Source of the DNA: Nepenthes gracilis
Taxonomy: Eukaryota > Streptophyta > Magnoliopsida > Caryophyllales > Nepenthaceae
Assembly (NCBI GenBank): GCA_033239525.1
Contig: BSYO01000036.1
Location: forward strand, 3,494,126-3,558,125
Length of the DNA stretch: 64,000 bases
Reading direction: 5' to 3'
Made by a program: the position numbers and the translations under genes. The notes beneath the pieces are model-generated. The model was not told the origin of the DNA and ran no database searches. It saw nothing but the letters and a program-made list of their open reading frames with translations. Positions 1-10,174 of the stretch are shown one piece after another. Within the stretch, counting starts at the first letter, position 1. Each line of letters starts with the position of its first letter.

Positions 1-263
1 TTTTCATATAAAAAAGGACAACTAAGATAGACGTCATAACCGTCTCTTAAAACAATACAAAAGTATCTAGGAGAGCTCTCTTTTTAGATTTGCCAAATAG
101 GAACTCTACTAATTGTTGAGATTTGAGATTTGGTGAAAGATCAAATAAAAATCAATAAGATATTAAAACTTCGGATTTGCTTGAAGATCGAATAAGTGCA
201 ATCCCTTATATAGCCAAAAAAACAAGCTACAGAAAAGGGTGTTTTGAAGCAATCAAATGGTTA
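1..263. other. AT-rich edge sequence, no gene seen
   Basis: No open frame or known repeat is recognisable. It abuts the degraded end of the LTR that starts near 264 and may be the flank into which that element inserted, or part of another decayed repeat. Confidence 0.4.
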
Positions 264-953
264 AAGAGTCTTGATTTCGTTCCCAAAAATACTATTAACA
301 AAATTATGATTAGATTAATTTATCAATTAATTAACCTTTGGACATGAACTGTACGTCGACACCTCGACCGATCACAATTAAATAAATTTAAAACAAACAT
401 AGGGTCCAAATATGCAACATCCCATGTGGCTTTAACACTAACTAGAAATGTAATGTTGGACCTTACGTAATGTGTTATACTTATCTAATACATAATTAGA
501 GTAATATAGTCTACGAAAAACAAACCATCAACATAATCCGATAGTTGACAACTAATCGTCGGACACCCAACGTTTCAAAATAAACATGTATCCACAAATA
601 TATCCACCGAATTTAACTTGTTGCTATCCGAAATCCAAACATTAACTAAAAACACATCGAAATAAATATTCTAAACTAAAAACATCAACTAACTTGCTCG
701 AGTGCCACTCAAGCATGAAGTCTCAGGTTTGCCGAGCTCAAGCATGCCTTGGGCGCATTGTTGTTGTTATTTGGTTTTGAGCGCACGTCAGGTCTACTCA
801 TGCTTAAACCCAAATTCAGGCATGTATCAAGTTCAGATTTAACCGGTCCAATTTTGTCTCTTTTAATCCAATTTTTTATATTTTTTATCTTAATTTTAAT
901 TATATTAATTTAATTAATCACAATTATCATAATTTAAATACACGGACCTTACA
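264..953 (-). mobile_element. Ty3/gypsy 3' LTR remnant (LTR C), internally deleted
   Basis: Read on the minus strand this begins TGTAAGGTCC at 953 and matches the beginning (2032-2330) and the end (about 4130-4550) of the plus-strand LTR A. The middle part, including the TATA region, is missing. The integrase tail remnant sits directly upstream of it on the minus strand, so it is the 3' LTR of the minus-strand element. The left edge near 264 is approximate because the terminal bases have decayed. Confidence 0.7.
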
Positions 954-1430
954 TTTCTCACCTCCTTTTTTAAGCAATTTTGTTCTCAAAATTTATAGAG
1001 ATTAAACTCACCTCAATAAACAGATAGATGCAGGTTCTTCTCCCAATTCTCATCTTCTCTCTCCCACATGGCCTCTTAAAAAAATGATTCCGCCATAAGA
1101 CCCTTATTAACATAATTACCATCGTTCGAAACACTTGATCTCTTCAACCCAAAATCTAACCTGGGTCCTCAAGATACACCAAATCCTCATTAACCTTTAA
1201 CGGCTCATACTCAATAATATGTGTCGGGTCAAATCCATGTTGCCATGATATCAACACATGGAATATATTACGAATGTCTCCAAAATTCGACGGCAACACC
1301 AATTTATAGGCCTCCTCACCGATCATTTCCTAAATCTTGAACGGTTCAATGAGCCTTGATTTTAATTTTCCTTTGATCTCAAACCTCAGTATTATGATCC
1401 CAAATCATAATATTAATAGCAACCCCAATC
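954..1430 (-). pseudogene. Ty3/gypsy integrase C-terminal remnant
   Basis: Minus-strand frames give pieces typical of the end of a gypsy polyprotein: a stretch like YKLVLPSNFGDIRNIFHVL, then DPTHIIEYEPLKVNEDL, then KVLWRNH-like VLWRNH and a WEREE-like tail, followed by the LTR start. Stops and frameshifts break it. It lies directly next to the protease remnant, so reverse transcriptase, RNase H and the integrase core have been lost from this copy. Confidence 0.7.
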
Positions 1431-1599
1431 CTAATTAGAAGGTGATCCTAGTAATTCCTCTTGAAATGATATTATCGAATTTACATACTACTCGGATATC
1501 CTTAATGACCATAGAATGACTCCTAAATGTTGTCACATATATCAATTGAGTTTGGCACTCATTTATCATCAAATGACTTGCATGAAAAAAACAGAGATT

Positions 1600-1990
1600 A
1601 ATCCCGTAGTCTCCCTTTTCAACTATTCTCGAAACTCAGAAGTTTCACAACACAGAATGCAACATAAAGCAAATTTATTGAAGCAATCCACTATAGCGTT
1701 TTCACACGCCAACCAATCTATCCCCAAGATAACACTAGAGTATGACATATCAAATAAAAAACAAACCTGCCAGCAATTTATATCCATCGACCCAAATCGG
1801 ATACCTATGGCACACAATATCCGTGACCATAGAAAATCCTGTGAGTATCGATACAACTAATACATAGTTCATGTTCCCCGAAATAACGAACATATTTAGA
1901 AAACACAACAAATTTATAGACTCTAAATCCAAAGATAATACTAGAGCTGAAATGCTAAAATTAATAATTTTACCTTCCACCACAATAGAT
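1600..1990 (-). pseudogene. Ty3/gypsy aspartic protease remnant
   Basis: Minus-strand frames show a decayed retropepsin: a FDSRSTHSFVS segment where the family has an active-site DSGATHSFVS, a PIWVDGYKLLAGLF segment, and a DMSYSSVILGIDWLA segment matching the conserved DMxxFDVILGMDWLA block. The pieces lie in different frames, and the active-site Asp-Ser-Gly has become Asp-Ser-Arg. It belongs to the same minus-strand element as the gag remnant at 4.55-5.17 kb; the inverted LTR A now separates them. Confidence 0.75.
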
Positions 1991-2031
1991 ATAAAAAAGT
2001 ATAAAATAATTAAAATTATGATTTATAGAGC

Positions 2032-4550
2032 TGTAAGGTTTGAGTTTTTAAATTATGATAATTATAATTAATTAAACTAATATAATTAAAATTATGGTCA
2101 AAAGATATAAAAAAATTAGATTAAAAGAGTTAAAATTGGACCGATTGAATCTGAGTTTGATGTGTGTCTGTTTATGGGCTTGAGTTTGAGCTGGCTTGGT
2201 ATAGACTTAATGTGCGCTCAAGCCCAAAAAACAGTGGCACCAAGCCTGAGCACACTTGAGGTACACTCAAGTTTGGCAAACCTAAGACTTTGCGTTTGAA
2301 GCGCATCTGAGTAGCGCTTGAGCGCCGCTCCTATATATAAGGGATACCCAAGTTGATTTTAGCCATTTTTGTAACAATTCTTTAGAGAAGAGAGAGAGAA
2401 AGCCGAGAAGAAGAGAGAAGACAAGAAAGAGAAAGCTTGAGGAAGCTCCAATTTGGTGATTTAAGGCTAGAGTTAGTAAAATTAGAGTAAAAATTTAGTG
2501 CATTTTAAACTCTTCTTTCCTTTGTTGTTGTTCGTTGCCATTCTTCCTAAACATTTTTGTTCTAATACTTGTCCAAGCCATGATTTTGAAGTTTATATGT
2601 ATATGTTAAGTATGCATGTCTATATTTTATGATTTTATAGAGACATTTCATGAGAATTTATATTTAAATCAAGTATAGTATATATTTATTTGCATAATTT
2701 TAGACTATAACTTCATGCATGTTCTGATTTTAAGTTATGATACTCATCAATATTTGAATTTAGTATATAAGTCCTTGCATACTCAGAATTTTGGATTTAA
2801 CCCTCTGCATGCACCGAATTTCTTCATAAAATACTCTGTATGTTTAAGTAATCTGTTGTGGAAAATAAGGAGTTGAATTTTTGCACTAATTGTTGAACTA
2901 TTACTGAGTTTTGAACAATTAATACCTCAAATTCGTATAGTTGTCTATTTACGTTTTAAAATTACAATATATATGTTTTGAAAAATCATGAAAAGGCCTT
3001 ACATATATGTCCCTAAATTGAAAAATCTGCATGCTAATTTCATTGCCTTTTCTGCATTTTTACTGCAGTTCATGATTTAAGATTTATGTTGTAACTCATA
3101 TAGACCCTAATTCCTCAAGCATATGTTTTATTGAAAGTTGAAATTGTATATATGTTGACAGTTAAAGTTTAAAATTTAAGATATATGTTGAAAATGCACC
3201 TCTTACTGAATCTTTTATATTGAGTGTTGAATTTTAAATTTTTAAAATTGATCATGCCTTGAAAATATAATATGAATAAGTATATACAAAAATATAAATA
3301 TAAATTCATACAATTATAGTTGAAAACTCTATAATATATTATAAATTATGATTATTTTCTCTACGAGTGAGAAAATTAAGAAGAACTTAAAAAATGTATA
3401 GAGTTTTCACAATAATTAAGAAATTAGACTAAGGTTCATTCGATGAGTAGTATATTTTGGTATGTCTTAATATATTATAGTGGTATATCGATTTTTGATC
3501 CTATCATCCACGGTAAAGAAGCGGTATTTAGTTCCATCTATAGAATTATATGTAGACGACCCATCTTTGGGTCTTGAATATAAATTTATGGCATTTGATT
3601 GTGTGAAAACATATATTATCCGATTTTTGATTGTCTGTTCTTTTAGCCAGTATGACTTATTAGCTCTGGTCCCTGAAGAAAATAAGTATTTAAGCATAAT
3701 TTGATGGCTAAGATAAAAAAATATATATATGATAAGATAGTCTGAAAAATACTGCATAATCTGGAGATGTACATAGATGAAATTTCATGATATATCATTG
3801 AATTCCGATGCATTAATCCCTCTGTTATATTTTTATACAATTATATGTAAATAATCATTATTATATAGTGTATTATTGAGTTTTTGACTCACTTCTTATT
3901 TGTATTTAGCTAATTCCTTTAGATGAGAGGCTCGAATGGTTGTCAGTCAATCAGAATTAAAAGATTTGAGTTGTTATGAAGAGTTTGGATTAGATTTGAT
4001 GGATTTTGATGTTGATTAGTAGATTTTGTTATTGTTTAATGATTTTGGATGATAGTTCATGTATTAAGTTTAGTTTTTCAGATAGCTTTAACTTGTTATA
4101 ATGTTGTATCGTGCTTCCGAATAGCCTCAGAATGTTTATTAAGTTGTTTTGATGTTTCAAACATTACTCCAATGTGTTTTTAGCTGATGTTTGGATTTTG
4201 GATAGTAGCAGGTTAAATTTGGTAGATATATTTGTGGATACATGTTTATTTCAAAATGTTGGGTGTCCGAAGATTAGTTGTATGTTGATGGTTTGTTTTT
4301 CACAGATTATATTACTCTGATTATGTATTAGACATGTATAACTCCTAATGTAAGGTTCGACGTCACATTTCTAGTCGGTGTTAGAGCTACATGGGACGTG
4401 GCATATTTGAGTCTTGTGGATAATTTAAATTTATTTAGTTATGGTCGGTCGAAGTGTTGACATGTAGTTCATGACTAAAAGTTAATTAATTGATAAATTG
4501 ATCTAATTATAATTTGTTTAATGTTAATTTCAGGATCGAAATTTGTGATA
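2032..4550 (+). mobile_element. Ty3/gypsy LTR in plus orientation (LTR A)
   Basis: A 2.5-kb sequence that begins TGTAAGG and ends GTGATA (probably decayed GTGACA). It is the inverted counterpart of LTR B (5393-7858) throughout its length and, at its ends, of LTR C. It has a U3-like part, a TATA box at 2332 and a GA-rich leader after it. It is opposite in direction to the element whose gag (right) and protease (left) flank it. No matching target duplication is visible at its ends, so it may be a solo LTR, a truncated element or a rearrangement product. Confidence 0.75.
2332..2340 (+). promoter_or_regulatory. TATA box of LTR A
   Basis: TATATATAA followed by GGGATACC about 300 bp into the LTR and by a GA-rich untranslated leader, the usual U3/R layout. 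LTR B has the inverted equivalent near 7606-7614. Confidence 0.55.
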
Positions 4551-4551
4551 T

Positions 4552-5165
4552 AATAGTGTCCATATCTTGTGCTGTCACCGTGAAACTTTGACCCAAGGAA
4601 CTTAACATTTTTGCCATCTATCTCGTAGGATAAGGACAATATTTAATCATGTCATCGAACTATCCACAATTGAAACAAACTCCCAAAATTCTATTGCACC
4701 GCGTCCTCCATAAAATTTTTCACAATACGGGCATATGGGTGTTGATTATTGTGAGTCCAATATACCCTAAATTTTAGCTCTTTTCTTCCCTTTTTTGTTC
4801 CCGAAAACTCATTGGAAATTATTTATCCATAAAAGTCTTCACAAATATATTCTATGATATATCTTTATTCTCCAAACCAATGACTCTTTTTCCCATCGAC
4901 CACCACTGTCGGCTCCGCCTTTTAACTTGTATGTGACAAATGTTAGTTTATCTTTTTTTGGGTATTGGATAATTGTAGACACCTTCTCAATTCTCCGGAT
5001 TCATATTTCAGCCTCTATAATATCTGTGTCACCCAAAAATTCAGGCACCCACTTATTAGTGAACCAGTCATAAATTGTCATCCCTGGGTTCATTAGCGCC
5101 GGAATCGGTTTTAGGTTATTTTGACCTCGAGCCATCGATTCCACCACATCCATTGCCCTTGCCAT
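4552..5165 (-). pseudogene. Ty3/gypsy gag remnant with zinc-knuckle traces
   Basis: A minus-strand frame starts at an ATG at 5165 (MARAMDVVESMARGQ...), followed by a PEFLGDTD-like block typical of gypsy gag and, nearer 4.6-4.75 kb, by decayed CCHC-knuckle residues (CPYCEKF ... CFNCG ... KYCP). Several frameshifts and stops interrupt it. The primer-binding site and LTR B lie just upstream in the same direction. The remnant is cut at the end of LTR A. Confidence 0.7.
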
Positions 5166-5373
5166 CTCTTAGTCCTATCACAAAATATTAATCAAATTAG
5201 ATCATCCCATTTTAACTAATTAATCGATTTAAATTCTCAACTAAAAATCAGTCAAACCTAGACTTCAAATCAAAATTAATCAACTTAGATCTCAAACCGT
5301 AATTATTGAGATTAGAACCTCGAACAAAAATTAATCAAACTCGATCCTCAAACCACAAGGCATCCCCTTGCAA

Positions 5374-5387
5374 CTTCTTTGATACCA
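5374..5387 (-). other. Primer-binding site of the minus-strand gypsy element
   Basis: The minus strand reads TGGTATCAAAGAAG a few bases after the LTR end GTGACA. This is close to the initiator-methionine tRNA 3' complement TGGTATCAGAGC used by many plant LTR elements. It identifies LTR B as a 5' LTR. Confidence 0.75.
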
Positions 5388-5392
5388 TTTCT

Positions 5393-7858
5393 TGTCACTT
5401 TTTAAATTCTGATTCCGAAATTAACATTAATCAAATTATGATTAGATCAATTTATCAATTAATTAACATTTGGACGTGAACTATTCGTCGATACATCGAC
5501 CAACCACAACTAAATGAATTTAAAATATACACAGGACCCAAATATGCCATGTCCCATGTGGCTCCGATACTGACCCGAGCTGTGACGTTAGACCTTACGT
5601 AAGGAACGATACTGTCTAAAAATATAAATCAGAATATGCAAATTTGCGAAAATAAATTATAAACCATAATTTGATAATTGACAGCTACTTGTCGGACAAC
5701 TTGAAGTTATCATAATACCATAACAATACTAATTTATAACTTGTTGATCGGTATTGATATAATTTATTCCAACATTCTAAAATTATATACATAGCTGTTG
5801 TCCAGATGTACAATAAATAAAGAATATTGTCCGAAAACTAAAATATTACCATAAGAATAACCTAAACATCAACTAATTTCATTTGAAGTTGTCTGATCAA
5901 TAAAAAATACAACATAAACCCATTAACCCTTATCTGAACACTATCCGAACAAAATATAATATAATAAATATTATATAAAAATGACATTATAATCCATCTA
6001 TACAACAATCTAAACTCTTCATATTCACTAGATCCTTCATTCCCGGTCGCCTGGTAAGAACTCATGCAACTTATTTGAAGGGGGTGGTAAAACACTAAGG
6101 GGTGAGCCAAAAGTTCAGCAATGCACTATACAATAATGATCATTTACATATAATTGCATTAAAAACATAATGAAGGGATCAATGCATCGAAATTCAATAA
6201 TATGCTATAAAATTTCATATAAATATATGTCCAAATTATGTAATATTTTTCAAATTATCTTATCAAATTTTTCTTTATCTTAACCATCAAATTATGCTCA
6301 AATTCTTATTTTTTTTAGGGATTAGGACTGATAGGCTTTACCGATTAAAAGAGTGGACAATTAAAAATCGAGTTGTGTATGTTTCTACACAATCAAATGT
6401 CATAAACACCTATTCAAGACCCAAAGGTGAGCCGTTTATATATAACCCTATAGATAGGGCCAAACATACCTTTTTTTTTACTATAGTATATTAAGGCATA
6501 CCAAAATATACTACCCATCAAATAAACCTTTGTCCAATTTATTAATTCTTGTAAATACTCCACATTCTTTTCTTGGTTCTTCTTAATTTTTTACTTCTAA
6601 AGAAAATAATTATAATTTAAAATATATTGTAGAGTTTTTAGCAATAATTTTATGAACTTATACTTTTACAGAAACTTATTCATATTACACTTTGAAGGGA
6701 TGACCAATTCTGAAAATTTAAAATTTAGCACTTAATGTAAAAAATTCAGCAAAAATACATTTTCAACATATATCTTAAATTTTGTATTTTAACTGTCAAC
6801 ATATATACATTTTCAGCTTTTAATAAAACATATGCTTGAGGAATTAGCATTTATATGAGCTACAACATATATTTTAAATCATGAACTGTAATAAAAATGT
6901 AGAAAATATAAAGAAATCAGCATGCAGATTTTTTCGCAGATTGTTTAGTTTAGGGACATACATGTAAGGCCTTTCATGATTCTTCAGAACAAATATATTG
7001 AGATTTTAAAGCGTAAATGGATTATTATATGAATTTGAAATATGAACGGTTTAAAATTCAGCAATAGTTCAGTAATTAGTGCAGCAATTTAGTTCCTTAC
7101 TTTCCTCAACAGATTACTTATACATGCAGAATATTTTATAAATAAATTTAGTATGTGTAGATAGTTAAATCCAAATTTTTGGACATGTAAGGACTTATAT
7201 ACGAAATTTAAGTATTGATGAGTATCATATTTTAAAATCAGAACATGCTTGAAGTTATAGTACAAAATTTAGCACATATATATACTATACTTGACTTAAA
7301 CATGAATTCTCATGAAATGTTTATACAAAATTGTGAAATATGGATATACATGCTTAACATACATATATAAACTGTAAACTCATGGTTTGGATAAGTATTA
7401 AAACAAAAATACTCGAAAACATAGTAGGAAATAGCAATAAACAAAAGAGGAGCTTAAAGTGCAATTGCCTTTCCTCTAATTTCACTAACTCTAGGCTTAA
7501 ATCATCAAATTGGAGCTTCCTCAAACTTTCTCTCTCTTCTCGTAAGCTCTCTTTCTCTTCTCTGAAGAATTGCTGCAAAAATGACTGAAATCAATTCAGG
7601 TGTCGTTATATATGGGAGTGGCGCTCGAGCGCCACTCAAGGGTGCATCGGTCGCAAAGTCTTGGGTCTAACAAGTTCGAGTGTGGCTCAATTGTCCTTCA
7701 GGCACGGTGCCACTACTTTTTGGGTTTGAATGTGCGTCAGGTTGCATCAAACCTACTCAGTCTCAAACCCAGATTTAGGCATGCGTCAAATTTAGATTCA
7801 ACCGGTCCAATTTTAATTCTTTTAACCTAATTTTTTTACATTTTTGATATGAAATTTA
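5393..7858 (-). mobile_element. Ty3/gypsy 5' LTR (LTR B)
   Basis: Inverted homolog of LTR A, ending GTGACA on the minus strand beside the primer-binding site. It carries its own TATA box (minus strand, near 7606-7614) and GA-rich leader. Its first 60-70 bases are missing: at 7858 the sequence breaks into a copied piece of the same LTR (7859-8135). Confidence 0.75.
5970..6246. repeat. 277-bp direct repeat, copy 1 (inside LTR B)
   Basis: Matches 7859-8135 at a constant offset of 1,889 bases with no indels and four mismatches seen by eye. It is an integral part of LTR B; the inverted equivalent in LTR A (around 3.75-4.0 kb) is much more diverged. Confidence 0.9.
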
Positions 7859-8135
7859 ATTATATAAAAATGACATTATAATCCATCTATACAACAATCT
7901 AAACTCTTCATATTCACTAGATCCTTCATTCCCGGTCGCCTGGTAAGAACTCATGCAACTTATTTGAAGGGGGTGGTAAAACACTAAGGGGTGAGCCAAA
8001 AGTTCAGCAATGCACTATACAATAATGATCATTTTCATATAATTGCATTAAAAACATAACGAAGGGATCAATGCATCGAAATTCAATAATATGCTATAAA
8101 ATTTCATGTAAATATATGTCCGAATTATGTAATAT
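7859..8135. repeat. 277-bp direct repeat, copy 2 (at repeat junction)
   Basis: Near-identical copy of 5970-6246. It starts exactly where LTR B breaks off and ends where unrelated GC-rich sequence begins, so it fills the junction between two repeats. Confidence 0.9.
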
Positions 8136-10174
8136 GCTGGGTGAGGAAATCGGTGCCGGAAGAGTCGACGGCGGCCGTTCCGGGGTGGTAGCGGCGACAT
8201 TGGTGGTCGCAGTGGTGTGCGGTGGTCGCAGCGCTCGTGGGCTGGGCGCGGTGGCGTGCGGTGTGGGTTGTGGAAGGAGTGCGACGGCGAAGTCGCGCGA
8301 GGAGAGAGATGGCAGCGGCTTCAGCGTCGGCGCGGCTGGGTGAGGCGGAGGAGGCCGACGACGGCCACGTGAGGTGGCGCAGTGGTGGATCGGCGGCAGA
8401 GGACCGGCGGGAGCAGCGGCAACGGCGCGGAGGCGCTGTGCGCAGAGAGGAGAGGGGGCTATGGCCGCGGGGTGCGTGGGCAGGAAAGAGAAAGGCTCGA
8501 TTTGAGTGCTTCGGGACATCCTTTCTTCAGATCTGCGGAGTATAATGTTAAGGCAAGTATCCTTTAACCCTATTCTTGGTCTGATTTAATTTCTGATGCA
8601 TTTTTTCTATTGTGAAAGATTTTACTAACATGCATATATTTTTATATACCCATAATTTATCAATTATGTATATGCAAGTATATTTTATCGGTTGTGCGGT
8701 GGTTTTGTACTGGTATTTATGATTTGGAGGGATTTTGGATACCCGGACGATATATATGTATGTTTGTGTATCCGTATATTGTGGAATCGTGAACCAGGCC
8801 TTGTACTAACCATACATATTGCTGGGGGTAGGATCACTACGGGACCATGATAGTCTGAGACCCGAGGGGTCGTTTATGTGATCCGAGGAACGAGACATTT
8901 GGTACCGCTCCCGACGGGGAGGCTTAGTCCCGACGGGGACGTATATGATAGGCTACTTCCGTTGGAAGGAAGGTTAAGGCTACTTCAGTTGGAAGGAAGA
9001 TTGAGATATTTGTGTGACACCTTGCATTTCATGTATTTAATTGAGAACCATCGTAAGGAATTGTGAGAGAAAACTAATATATTGGACGTCTAATATATAA
9101 CAAAAACTTGAGGTTGTACCTAAAGTCGCGGTGGTAAAATATAGTGAGCAAGTTCCTAATCTATGGGAGACAGAGTACATGGATGGCCTGAGCTACTTGG
9201 CCTAATTCGTAGCCGATATAGCCGTGGTTATCGGACGAGGGTAACCCTTCCTCAAGCTGGTATCATTGATATTTGGTTCTCCGATTTCGTGTATGCTTTG
9301 TATTTATGCATATATTTGAGTGTACTGTGATTTGAGATACGTGGTTTGGCCCAGATGTAGGCAATAGGAATGTATGCGTGCTGATGTGATAAACCTAACG
9401 TGTTTTGATTTATGTTTTAGTTCGCGATTTTCTCTTGATTTTAGCATTATGAGTTTTAGATCGGACGACGGTATGTGTCCCACGCGGATGCAGATGTTCG
9501 CGATTATGTAATATGGCCTGGAACATATGATATGATATCGTCTCTAGATTTTACCGGATCGTGATTTATATAATTTTGTCCGGAGGAACGGAGTTAATGC
9601 GGGCGGCGATTTAGTACGAGACATCTACTCGATTTTTTAGGGGATTTCACGGACGTGGTGTTTTATTTTTACGTGATTGCTATGCGATATCACATGCGAT
9701 TTATGAAATCATTTTTTATGATGATGATGTGTCTTTCTGGCTCGCGTTTTCATATTTTATTCCTTCAAACTAGTGGCATGGATACGCTTGCAGGAGCTCG
9801 GACGTGATCGTGCTTGGATATTTCTTTTGGCTAGTGGAGATGTTATATTTGGTATATTTCTGATCTCGAGGATATGTTATGATTATTATTTATGGCCGGA
9901 TGATGGCCTTGATCATTGTATGTAAAATATTAAAATTATAGTATTATGTGGATGAGTTATTGTAAATTTGGATACCTCCCTTGCGATCATGGTTAGCAGG
10001 TCGTGTATTGTATTTGTCCGGATTTATATCCGATGAGATATTGTGCGTGTTTTATTTATATTGGGTCCTGTATGTATGTGATTGTCACACCCGGGTTGGA
10101 TTATTATGGTTGATAAAAATATTATTATTGATTTTATTTTTGACCTGCAAATATTGTGTTTTCCGGTCGTGACA
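8136..10174 (+). mobile_element. Second LTR-like repeat with GC-rich start
   Basis: The sequence ends CCGGTCGTGACA at 10174, the kind of end seen in plant gypsy LTRs. Its first 380 bases (8140-8520) are very GC-rich. Further in are short internal duplications: CCGACGGGGA repeats near 8911-8943 and a 27-bp tandem pair at 8951-9004. No coding remnant or intact LTR start was found; the left end was lost at the junction at 8136. Assignment to an LTR is inference from the end motif and texture. Confidence 0.45.

Noticed and set aside
1516..1860. 114-codon plus-strand frame
   Set aside because: The opposite strand carries recognisable gypsy protease blocks, so this is a shadow frame.
264..7858. 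Integrated plant pararetrovirus instead of a retrotransposon
   Set aside because: LTRs, a tRNA-Met primer site next to the LTR and an integrase tail are present; no movement-protein or coat remnants were seen.
8094..8519. 141-codon minus-strand Pro/Ala-rich frame
   Set aside because: It is the product of GC-rich low-complexity sequence; several frames are open there and it crosses the 8135 repeat junction.
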